From the NCBI GenBank assembly GCA_004535785.1, contig SPIB01000001.1, positions 1,073,637 to 1,137,636 on the forward strand: a DNA stretch of 64,000 bases, in the 5' to 3' direction. This DNA is from Gammaproteobacteria bacterium LSUCC0112 (GTDB lineage: Bacteria; Pseudomonadota; Gammaproteobacteria; Pseudomonadales; Pseudohongiellaceae). Positions 36,081-43,891 of the stretch are shown in pieces (the first letter of the stretch is position 1; every line of letters begins with the position of its first letter). Made by a program: the position numbers and the translations under genes. The notes beneath the pieces are model-generated. The model ran no database searches. It saw only the letters and a program-made list of their open reading frames with translations, and had not been told where the DNA came from.

Positions 36081-38093
36081 TTAACTACGCCCGCCAGAGA
36101 TCACTTTCAGATTCAACTGCTCCTGACGCGCACGACGCTGGGTCGCTTCGTCATTGGCAGGGGCAAACAGGGTATGGGGGATACGCAGGCCGTTGAGCAG
36201 GAAACTGCCTTGCGACTCGGGTTTAAGATCACTTAACTGACGCGCAACACACTCACCCAGCAGAATGGGCTGTGACAACTCAGCGGTCATCTCCTGTATA
36301 CGCAAGGTGATGGTGACGGTGTCGCCCAGCAAGGTATGCGTACGACGCTGGGCCGGGCCGATTGAACCCATCAGTGCCGGACCTTGTTCGATACCAATGC
36401 CCAACGCCAAGGGCTCCAGCCCTGCGGGCGGCTGTTGCGGCATATCGCGGTGAATGGCGTCCAGCATTTCCTGTGCCGTTGCCAAGGCAGCGCGCGCGCT
36501 GAAAGCATTCTGACCATCCCACACTGCCAGCAGGCCATCGCCTTTAAATTCCTGGATGCGACCACCGTGGCGCTCAACAATTTCAGTGGCGCGTACAAAA
36601 AAGAAGTGTAACAGCGCGGCGGATTCTTCCGGCGGACGCGATTCACCAAACGCTGAAAAATTACGCAGATCCGCGCTGAGCAAGGTGACATCACAACGCC
36701 TGGCATTGATGCTGGAACTGGGCAGCGCGTAAGCAATCTCGCGCGCGACATCGCTGGGCAGGTAGCTGTTGAGGTTGCCAAAAATTCGGCTGCGCTCGGC
36801 ACGTATGCGGCTTTGTTCCAGCAACAACAACAGACTCGCGGCAATAATTGTATATAAGGAAGGCATGACCCAGCCTAACCATATTTGCTGACTGACCAGT
36901 AACTGCCAGTGCAGGGCCAACGCCAGCAGTGGCAACAACAGGCCAACGATAGGCAATCCATACGCGGAGAAGCGTTCGCGGGCACCCGCCATTGCATACA
37001 GTGCAGCCGCAAACAGCGCTGTCAGCAACAGCAACAAGGACTCGCTGCCACGGGGTTCATAAGGCATGGCGGTATCCAGCAAGCTGCCAAGCAGGCGCGC
37101 CTGTATCTCCACGCCTGGTGCAAAACCGTTGTAGGGCGTCGGGACAATATCGCCCATGCCAAACGCGGTTGCACCAATAAGTACCCAGGTGTTTTCGAGC
37201 AATCCTGGTTCGAGTCGCCCCATCATCACGTCAGCGGCTGACACGGCCATAAAGTTTTCCGGCAGATCCTGATAGGAAATGCGGATATTGCCATCGGCAT
37301 CCAACGGAATTTCAAGACCCGGGTATGACTGCAGGGTCAATACGTTATCCGGACCAAACCAGCCACGCCCTTCAGTGACGGACGCCTGCCAACTGCTGGC
37401 CTGTGTTGCCTGCAGCAGCGCGCTGATAACCAGCGTTGGGTACGATTGCCCGTCCACACACACAAACGCAGGGATCTTGCGAAGAGAACCGTCCGAATCA
37501 ACAATCGGCGCGATGTGGCCTTTCGCGATGTTGGCTAAACCGCTGTGAGACGCGATATAACTGGTCGCTGTGCTGGTTGCGTCGCAGCTGACGCCAGTCA
37601 GGGCATGTGTCAACAGTCCGGTCTGTACCTGTTGATTGGATTGTATGACTGGCTGCTGTGCAATGACAGCACCACGACTGGCCTGTAACGCTGCAATGAA
37701 GGCTTCATCTCCTTCACGCGCTTCAGGATAAACAATATCGTGAATCTGCAGTTGCACCCCTGCGTCATTCAACGCTGTTACCAGGCGCGCCATATCAGTG
37801 CGTGACCAAGGCCAGGGACCAATCTCAGACAGACTTTGTTCGTCAATAGCAACAATCGTAACTCTTTCTTCCGGCATATCATCGGACGACAACAACCAAC
37901 CTTGTGCGCCTAATCGCTCTTCCAGAATCTGCAGGCTGTTGTGAAACAACCCGAGCACCAGCAAACTGATCGCACCCGCCAGCGCCAGCATCAGCAATCG
38001 ACCACGACCGGGCAGCAGGCTCAGTGCCAGTGCCAGCGGATTCAGTCGATTGATGAGTTGACGCATGTTATTCATGATCAGCGCTTGTCCCAC
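36081..38093 (-). CDS. CHASE2-domain class III nucleotide cyclase (noncanonical active site)
   Basis: 670 residues. One N-terminal membrane helix is followed by an extracytoplasmic CHASE2 sensor domain (about 55-345), three membrane helices (about 348-430) and a class III cyclase domain (about 450-640). Both metal aspartates are present (SADLRNFS and KGDGLLAVW). The base-recognising lysine of adenylate cyclases aligns with Glu (QEFKGD), its partner Asp with Thr (RTHTLLGD), and the catalytic Asn with Thr (GDTVTITLR); the catalytic Arg remains. Activity and product are therefore uncertain. The gene overlaps the end of fecR by 16 bases. The start is a GTG, and an ATG at 38075 is an equally likely start. 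Confidence 0.88.
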   Translation of the reverse strand: MGQALIMNNMRQLINRLNPLALALSLLPGRGRLLMLALAGAISLLVLGLFHNSLQILEERLGAQGWLLSSDDMPEERVTIVAIDEQSLSEIGPWPWSRTDMARLVTALNDAGVQLQIHDIVYPEAREGDEAFIAALQASRGAVIAQQPVIQSNQQVQTGLLTHALTGVSCDATSTATSYIASHSGLANIAKGHIAPIVDSDGSLRKIPAFVCVDGQSYPTLVISALLQATQASSWQASVTEGRGWFGPDNVLTLQSYPGLEIPLDADGNIRISYQDLPENFMAVSAADVMMGRLEPGLLENTWVLIGATAFGMGDIVPTPYNGFAPGVEIQARLLGSLLDTAMPYEPRGSESLLLLLTALFAAALYAMAGARERFSAYGLPIVGLLLPLLALALHWQLLVSQQIWLGWVMPSLYTIIAASLLLLLEQSRIRAERSRIFGNLNSYLPSDVAREIAYALPSSSINARRCDVTLLSADLRNFSAFGESRPPEESAALLHFFFVRATEIVERHGGRIQEFKGDGLLAVWDGQNAFSARAALATAQEMLDAIHRDMPQQPPAGLEPLALGIGIEQGPALMGSIGPAQRRTHTLLGDTVTITLRIQEMTAELSQPILLGECVARQLSDLKPESQGSFLLNGLRIPHTLFAPANDEATQRRARQEQLNLKVISGGRS

Positions 38094-39658
38094 AGGGTCA
38101 GACCCTGAATGCCACCGGCCTCAAGCTGCTTCTGAAAGTAATATCCGGCTTCCTTTCCGTCCAGGCTGACCGCACCCGCCATGCGTTCGGTGGCAGTATT
38201 CGTATAAAAATAGCCACCGTCGACGATAAATCCATTGGCGATAAAGTCCACGTCACCTGTCAGGCTGTGATTCATGTTCAATTCGGTTGCAAACTGATTG
38301 TTGTTAAAGTTGATATCCAGCGTGCCACCTTTGACCGTCATGGCGAACACACCCGAATCGGCGTGATAAAACGCCTGCGCACTGTGCAGCGCGAAACTGA
38401 CTGGTCCCAGCCCTGCGTCAACACGAGTCCCGCCATTGCCGGCGCGCAACAACGTGTAACCTTCACGCGCATTGCGTATGGTAATGTCGCGGCCTTCTCT
38501 GACATCTGCATAGGCTACAGTCAATTTCTCCAAGTCACCTACGCCAGCACCCCAACGACCCCAGACCAGATTGCGGTCTGTGAGCGCGGGCACTGGAACA
38601 GGCACTTCCGGCGTCAGGTCCGGGGGTATCACTACCGGCGGCGGAGTGACTGGAGGCTCTACTACGACCGGCGGCGGAGTGACCACCGGCGGAGGCGTCA
38701 CAACGGGCGGGGTCACTACCGGTGGCGTCACAACAGGGGGGGGCACTACCGGCGGCGTGACAACGGGCGGCGTGACCGGCGCGACACTCACTACCTGCTG
38801 CTGAACACGTTGCGACGTCACGGTCTCAAGGAATACTTCAGTCGCAGCGGTTTTTTCATCGGCTGGTGGCACTTCTTCGTGCATGGCCAGTGCCAGCGCA
38901 ACCTCGTCACGCATCATATCCGGATCACGCTCCAGCGTGGCCGGCAACAATTCTGGTACACCACTGGCACTTTGAATTTCAAGCACTTGCAGCGAGCTGT
39001 CGGTCAGCTCAATGGCATTTGCAACACAAGGGCCAAAGGTGTCGGCACTGCATTCGCTGGAGAAGGGTGCCATCACAATGACGCCTTCATTGACCGATGC
39101 CCGCACCGACTGCTGCGAGGCACTGACCACAAAATCGGTTCCGCGCACCCCAATGGCTGCAATCGGTGTATTCAGGCGGAAGCGTTCACGCGCAGAACTT
39201 GCACCTCGGCCGGAAATGGAACGGGTGACGCCTTCTTCCAGATTCAGTTTGATGGAGGTATTACCCGGCTGATCGGGTGTGAAGTCGTATTGCACAATTT
39301 CCAATCGGCTGTCAGGGCGCACACTGACCAGTGCCTGATCAATAAATCGGATATGCACATGTCCGTTTGACTCAGTGTGGATGCGATCACTCGACCTGAC
39401 CACGGTTCCCGGGGCGATGAGGCTACGCGACTGACCGGCGCGTTCGATCCAGGCGCGGCCGAGAACCAGACTGACTTCACCGACCGGCATCAGGGTGCCG
39501 GCAGTCGCAGAAATCGCCATGTCACCCAGGTCATTACCAACAGACTGGGCTAACGAGGCGTTTGTCACTGAACCCGCCATCAACAGTGCAACACACGACG
39601 CCAGCACGCGGCGTTTGCACCCAGCTGTCAAAAATGTGTTGTGTGTTTGTGGTTTCAT
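38078..39658 (-). CDS. Secreted FecR-domain protein with Pro-rich linker and TbpB-like C-terminus
   Basis: About 526 residues. The signal peptide ends near NASLAQ. A FecR domain (about 60-215) contains SLVLGRAWIERAGQ, RFIDQALVSVRPDSRLEI and TPIAAIGVRGTDFVV. Next is a proline/valine repeat linker (about 290-350) and a C-terminal beta-rich domain. Its GGYFYTNTATERMAGAV stretch recalls the barrel domains of transferrin-binding-protein-B-like lipoproteins. No lipobox is visible. ATG 39658 is chosen over 39709 because the signal peptide then starts correctly and GAGG precedes it. It leads an operon with the CHASE2 cyclase and TPR-barrel, behind a CRP-like site. Confidence 0.85.
   Translation of the reverse strand: MKPQTHNTFLTAGCKRRVLASCVALLMAGSVTNASLAQSVGNDLGDMAISATAGTLMPVGEVSLVLGRAWIERAGQSRSLIAPGTVVRSSDRIHTESNGHVHIRFIDQALVSVRPDSRLEIVQYDFTPDQPGNTSIKLNLEEGVTRSISGRGASSARERFRLNTPIAAIGVRGTDFVVSASQQSVRASVNEGVIVMAPFSSECSADTFGPCVANAIELTDSSLQVLEIQSASGVPELLPATLERDPDMMRDEVALALAMHEEVPPADEKTAATEVFLETVTSQRVQQQVVSVAPVTPPVVTPPVVPPPVVTPPVVTPPVVTPPPVVTPPPVVVEPPVTPPPVVIPPDLTPEVPVPVPALTDRNLVWGRWGAGVGDLEKLTVAYADVREGRDITIRNAREGYTLLRAGNGGTRVDAGLGPVSFALHSAQAFYHADSGVFAMTVKGGTLDINFNNNQFATELNMNHSLTGDVDFIANGFIVDGGYFYTNTATERMAGAVSLDGKEAGYYFQKQLEAGGIQGLTLWDKR
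38613..38781 (-). repeat. Degenerate repeats encoding the Pro/Val linker of the FecR protein
   Basis: Short direct repeats of the type GTCACAACGGGCGG / GTCACTACCGGTGG (plus-strand reading) encode PPVVT units. Such tracts are prone to copy-number change, so linker length may vary between strains. Confidence 0.7.
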
Positions 39659-39716
39659 AAGCACGAACCTCGTCTTAGCATAGGTTGTCATCGTAACCGG
39701 CATAGCCATCTGGCTA

Positions 39717-39732
39717 AGTGACTACAATCACA
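39717..39732. promoter_or_regulatory. CRP-type palindrome between fecR and the CRP-like regulator gene
   Basis: AGTGACTACAATCACA differs from TGTGA-N6-TCACA only at the first base. It lies in the 215-base divergent gap, 59 bases before the fecR start and 142 before the regulator start. It could therefore control both genes, including autoregulation. Confidence 0.7.
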
Positions 39733-39767
39733 TAATAACGCTGTTGAGAGCCACATGGCGTGTGAAT

Positions 39768-39795
39768 TTGCTATTCCGGGCGCGCTTACTATAAT
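39768..39795 (+). promoter_or_regulatory. Sigma-70-type promoter of the CRP-like regulator gene
   Basis: TTGCTA (39768-39773) and a consensus TATAAT (39790-39795) are separated by 16 bases. The CRP-type site lies about 78 bases upstream of the predicted start. Confidence 0.6.
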
Positions 39796-39873
39796 GACCC
39801 CGCTTGCCATTTTACAAAACCAGCCGTTTGCGGTCAGACTCACTAAGAGGTCAACCCCCGGGAAATCAATTTC

Positions 39874-40575
39874 ATGCAGGTAACCCCTGAGCTTCTCAGC
39901 GCATTTCCCAGCCTGAAGCCTTTGCCGCCCGCCACGCTGTCGCGTCTTGCGCAAGAGTCATCGGTGCGCAAATTTGCGCGCCGCGGTGTGGTACTGACCG
40001 CCGGGGTGCGAGAAGAATTTGTCTGTTTCCTGTTTGAGGGACGCCTGCAGGGTGTCGATTTCACAATTGATGGTCGGGAAGTTGGCCTGTACTTTGTGGA
40101 GCCGGGCGATTTCTGCGGCGAGCTGGGCATGTTTGACCACGGGCCGCAGCCGGAATTTGTGATTGCGCTGACGGCGGTGGTCACCGTGTTTGTTCCGATG
40201 GAAAGCCTGCGTCAGGTGACTCTCGAGCACCCCATGTTGTTGAAACTATTGGGAGAAAGGCTGGCCGCGCGAGTCAGGCAGCTGACCCGGCAACGCTCCT
40301 TGCTGGGTCTGCCCAACATCAGCCAGCGTGTTTGCTGCCAGTTGTGGCTGCTGGTACCCGACGATGCCCGCCAGAATCTGCAAGCCAGTGTGATCAACAA
40401 TCCTCCCACACACATGGAAATTGCCATCATGCTGAACCTGAGTCGCGAGACCGTCAGCCGGGTATTCCAGATTCTTCAGACCCGCCAGATTGTCCGGCGT
40501 GACGGCACCAGTCTGCTGCATGTGAGTGATACCGCTGCCCTGAAACGTCTGGCGGAAGGCAAGGAAGAGCTGTGA
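39874..40575 (+). CDS. CRP/FNR-family transcriptional regulator
   Basis: 233 residues. An N-terminal cyclic-nucleotide-binding fold (about 20-120; GDFCGELGMFDHG) is joined by a dimer helix to a CRP-type winged helix (about 165-225). The recognition helix LSRETVSRVFQIL keeps the Arg-Glu...Arg residues that in E. coli CRP read TGTGA, matching the palindromes nearby. The Arg-Ser pair that holds the cAMP phosphate in CRP is replaced (GPQPEFV), so classical cAMP binding is doubtful. There is no FNR-type N-terminal cysteine cluster. Its stop codon lies inside the operator of the following secretion operon. Confidence 0.9.
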   Translation: MQVTPELLSAFPSLKPLPPATLSRLAQESSVRKFARRGVVLTAGVREEFVCFLFEGRLQGVDFTIDGREVGLYFVEPGDFCGELGMFDHGPQPEFVIALTAVVTVFVPMESLRQVTLEHPMLLKLLGERLAARVRQLTRQRSLLGLPNISQRVCCQLWLLVPDDARQNLQASVINNPPTHMEIAIMLNLSRETVSRVFQILQTRQIVRRDGTSLLHVSDTAALKRLAEGKEEL

Positions 40576-40586
40576 CTGTGGTCACA
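40571..40586. promoter_or_regulatory. Perfect CRP-type palindrome upstream of the type I secretion operon
   Basis: TGTGACTGTGGTCACA matches TGTGA-N6-TCACA exactly and overlaps the last codons of the regulator gene. Measured to the predicted start near 40650 it is centred at about -71.5, a classic class I activator position. Confidence 0.85.
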
Positions 40587-40637
40587 ATGATCACCGTAAG
40601 CATTTCTGTCTGTTAGTATTTTTGCCAAGAGCGGGTA

Positions 40638-40643
40638 TATAAT
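40638..40643 (+). promoter_or_regulatory. -10 element of the type I secretion operon
   Basis: A consensus TATAAT with no good -35 hexamer at 16-18 bases upstream (AGTATT), as expected for an activator-dependent promoter. The 5' leader would be about 110 bases. Confidence 0.6.
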
Positions 40644-40758
40644 CGCGCCAGTTTTTACGGTGGCCTTGAATCCGTTGGCATAAAACCCAACTATAAAAGC
40701 TCAACATTACAAGGGTCTGAGAGGGCCCGACAAAAGTACTCCTGATGAAGAATCTCTG

Positions 40759-42468
40759 ATGAACAATACCAAGAAGACCGTGCGTTTTACTGAACTGGCA
40801 GACGCACTCAAATCAATCCGCAGTTATTTTATGTATGCCGGGCTGTTTAGCGCAGCAGTCAACATCCTGATGTTGGTGCCGATTTTTTACATGTTGCAGG
40901 TTTATGACCGGGTGATGGGGAGTGGCAGCTACTCGACACTCACAATGCTGACCTTGCTGATGGTATTTTTAACGTTTGCCCTGGGCGGTTTTGAATGGGT
41001 ACGCTCGATGATTCTGATCAGCGCCAGCAACCGGATTGAGCAAAAGCTTCGCACCCGGGTTTTTGATGCAGCCTTTAAAAACGCACTTTACACGGGCAAC
41101 ACTGGCAGCAGCAATCAGGCGCTGGCGGATCTGTCCAGCTTGCGGCAGTTTTTAACCGGCAATGGTTTGTTTGCGTTTTTTGACGCGCCCTGGTTTCCCA
41201 TTTACGTGGGCGTGATGTTTTTGTTTCATCCCTGGTTTGGCATTGTGGCCATCATCTCCGGTATTGTGATGGTGGCCTTTGCGTTCGCAACTGAAATCGT
41301 AACCACTAAACGATTAAAAGATGCCAACACCAAAGCGGGAAAGGTTAATGCACAAGTAGGCGGCAGTTTGCGCAATGCTGAAGTCATTGCCGCCATGGGT
41401 ATGGGTGACGATATAAGACGGCGGCAAGAGCAGCAGTCTGATGAAGTGTTAGTGCTGCAAACTGAAGCAAGCCAGGCTGCCGCTGGATTGACCAGTCTTT
41501 CCAAAACCTTCCGGATGGTTGTGCAATCGCTGATTCTGGGTCTGGGTGCCTTGCTGGCACTTCAGCAGCAGATTTCACCCGGCATGATGATCGCAGGCTC
41601 TTTGTTGCTCGGCCGCGCATTAGCACCCATCGACATGTTGGTGGGTACGTGGAAGGGTTTTTCCGTCGCGCGTGCGCAGTACGAACGCCTCGGTCAGTTG
41701 CTGGAAAATATACAGGCTGATAAAGACACCATGAGCCTGCCTGCACCCAAAGGCAATCTGAGTCTCAGTCAGGTTGCCATTGTGCCACCAGGCGGACGCA
41801 TTCCTGTGGTGCAAGGTGTTAACTTTGAATTGGCGGCTGGCGAAGCCTTGGGCATTGTTGGCCCGAGCGCATCCGGCAAATCGTCGCTGGCACGCGCCAT
41901 TCTGGGTATCTGGCCGGCGGCCAATGGCAAGGTGCGACTGGACGGCGCAGACATCAGCAGTTGGAAGCGCACTGAACTGGGTCCGTATGTGGGCTACCTG
42001 CCCCAGGACATCGAACTATTTGACGGCACAATATCAGCGAACATCTGTCGATTTGGTGACATTGATTCTCAGAAGATCGTGGAAGCCGCGCAGTTGGCTG
42101 GCGTTCACGAATTGATTCTGCGTTTACCGCAAGGTTACGACACCGTCATTGGAGGCAACTCTGGCGCATTGTCCGGCGGTCAGCGCCAACGCATCGGGCT
42201 GGCACGAGCAGTCTATGGAATGCCCAAGCTGCTGGTGCTGGATGAGCCCAACTCGAATCTGGATGACCAGGGCGAACGCGAACTTGTGCAGGCCTTGTTG
42301 CGAATTAAAGCACAGGGGTGCACTGTTATCGTCATATCCCATCGAACAATGGTCTTGCATAGCATGGACAAACTGCTGGTGATGAAGGATGGTGCACCGG
42401 TCAGTTTCGGGCCGCGCGATCAGGTACTCGCCAGTCTGATGGGCCAGAGCGAAGCTCGTCGCGCATAG
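40759..42468 (+). CDS. Type I secretion ABC transporter (PrtD/RsaD type)
   Basis: 569 residues fusing a membrane domain (about six helices, residues 20-320) to an ATPase domain. Walker A is VGPSASGKSSLAR, the signature LSGGQRQRIGLARA, and Walker B LLVLDEPNSNLD. It lacks the N-terminal peptidase-like domain of HlyB, which places it with exporters of proteases and S-layer proteins such as PrtD, AprD and RsaD. It energises one-step export from cytoplasm to outside. It is first in an operon with the fusion protein and TolC-like gene, behind a CRP-type site. Confidence 0.94.
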   Translation: MNNTKKTVRFTELADALKSIRSYFMYAGLFSAAVNILMLVPIFYMLQVYDRVMGSGSYSTLTMLTLLMVFLTFALGGFEWVRSMILISASNRIEQKLRTRVFDAAFKNALYTGNTGSSNQALADLSSLRQFLTGNGLFAFFDAPWFPIYVGVMFLFHPWFGIVAIISGIVMVAFAFATEIVTTKRLKDANTKAGKVNAQVGGSLRNAEVIAAMGMGDDIRRRQEQQSDEVLVLQTEASQAAAGLTSLSKTFRMVVQSLILGLGALLALQQQISPGMMIAGSLLLGRALAPIDMLVGTWKGFSVARAQYERLGQLLENIQADKDTMSLPAPKGNLSLSQVAIVPPGGRIPVVQGVNFELAAGEALGIVGPSASGKSSLARAILGIWPAANGKVRLDGADISSWKRTELGPYVGYLPQDIELFDGTISANICRFGDIDSQKIVEAAQLAGVHELILRLPQGYDTVIGGNSGALSGGQRQRIGLARAVYGMPKLLVLDEPNSNLDDQGERELVQALLRIKAQGCTVIVISHRTMVLHSMDKLLVMKDGAPVSFGPRDQVLASLMGQSEARRA

Positions 42469-42529
42469 AACATTTTTTCACGGCAAATCTGCCGGGGACA
42501 CAGCAATTTTTGTAAGGTGGAAAGCGATC

Positions 42530-43891
42530 GTGGCAGAAGCAACTCAAGATTCAAAACAGCTTGCCCGGATACTGGCAAACGCTATGGGTGATGATCCTTC
42601 TCAACGGATCGGGGTGGTCACCTCCATGGAAAAACCCAAGTTTATTGGCTTGCTGATTTTTTTCCTGGTGTTTGGCGTATTTGGTGTGTGGGCAGCGGTT
42701 GCGCCACTGGATGGTGCTGCGCATGCGCCTGGCGCGGTCACGGTGCGCTCAAACCGACAACTTGTACAACATCTGGAAGGTGGCATTGTCAGCGAAATCC
42801 GCGCACGTAATGGCGACATTGTGCGTGCCGGCGACCCACTTTTGATTTTGGATAACACGCAGTCATTGGCGCAGCTGGAAATTGCAACGGCGCAGTACCT
42901 TGCGATGCGCGCGATGGAAGCTCGCCTGATTGCAGAGCGTGACGGCCTTGAGCAGATCAATTTCCCATCCGATCTGTCGACCGCCGCTCAAAACGCGCAA
43001 CAGGAAATCGCATCACAAACGCAGGTTTTTCAGACTCGCAAAGCGGCTCTGGAAGGCAGCATCGAAGTTCTGGAACAACGCATCGGCCAGCTGCAGTCGC
43101 GTCTGGGCGGTTTGCGCGCTTTGCAAGAGAGCAAGCAGGATCTGGCTGACTCGTTTGCAGAGGAACTGCGAGACGTAGAGTCTTTATTAGTAGAAGGTTT
43201 TGCAGACAAGAATCGATTACGAGAACTCGAGCGTAACGCTGCTCAGTTGCGTGGCGAAGCCGCTGAATTAACTGCCAGCATTTCGTCGACAGAAATTGAG
43301 ATCGGTGAAACCCGACTGCAAATTCTGCAACAGGAACTGCAATTCCAGAACGAAGTTGCCAATCAGTTGGCGGAGACGCAGACCGCCTTGAAGGACGCTA
43401 CAGAACGTATGACAGCAATCCGTTCGATCGTTCAACGCACCACCATCACCGCGCCGGTTGACGGCATCGTCAACGGCATGCAGATTCATACCATTGGCGG
43501 AGTTGTACCGCCCGGGCAACCGCTGGCGGATATCGTTCCACAGAATGAAGAACTGATTGTTGAAGCACGGGTATCGCCAATTGATATCGACCGTATCGCC
43601 GTAGGCCAGGAAGCCATGATTCGCTTTTCCAGCTTCAGCAGCTCGGTTCCCAATATATTTGGCAATGTTATTCACATCTCGGCGGATGCTTATACTGACC
43701 CCAACACGGGTATGAGTTATTACAGTGCGCGCGTCGAAGTCACGCCCGAGGGTCTAAAGGATCTTGGTGATCTTACCTTGATACCTGGTATGCCGGCAGA
43801 AGTGTTTATCGCTACAGGGTCCCGCACCTTGTTGCAGTACTTCATGAAACCTTTCTCCAATGCGCTTGCGCGTAGTTTTATAGAAGACTGA
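42530..43891 (+). CDS. Type I secretion membrane-fusion protein (HlyD/PrtE family)
   Basis: 453 residues. A short cytoplasmic tail is followed by one membrane helix (FIGLLIFFLVFGVFGVWAAV, about 36-55), a lipoyl half-domain (HLEGGIVSEIRARNGDIV), long periplasmic coiled coils (about 130-300) and the second half-domain (TITAPVDGIVNGMQIHTIGGVV). It bridges the ABC transporter and the outer-membrane channel. It starts at GTG with AAGGTGG upstream. Its stop overlaps the next start as TGATG, so the two are translationally coupled. Confidence 0.93.
   Translation: MAEATQDSKQLARILANAMGDDPSQRIGVVTSMEKPKFIGLLIFFLVFGVFGVWAAVAPLDGAAHAPGAVTVRSNRQLVQHLEGGIVSEIRARNGDIVRAGDPLLILDNTQSLAQLEIATAQYLAMRAMEARLIAERDGLEQINFPSDLSTAAQNAQQEIASQTQVFQTRKAALEGSIEVLEQRIGQLQSRLGGLRALQESKQDLADSFAEELRDVESLLVEGFADKNRLRELERNAAQLRGEAAELTASISSTEIEIGETRLQILQQELQFQNEVANQLAETQTALKDATERMTAIRSIVQRTTITAPVDGIVNGMQIHTIGGVVPPGQPLADIVPQNEELIVEARVSPIDIDRIAVGQEAMIRFSSFSSSVPNIFGNVIHISADAYTDPNTGMSYYSARVEVTPEGLKDLGDLTLIPGMPAEVFIATGSRTLLQYFMKPFSNALARSFIED

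Noticed and set aside
38267-39370. A 367-codon plus-strand frame opposite fecR, rich in Arg and His.
   Set aside because: Its low-complexity part is the complement of the Pro/Val repeat tract. The minus-strand FecR protein has a signal peptide, clear domains and a ribosome binding site.
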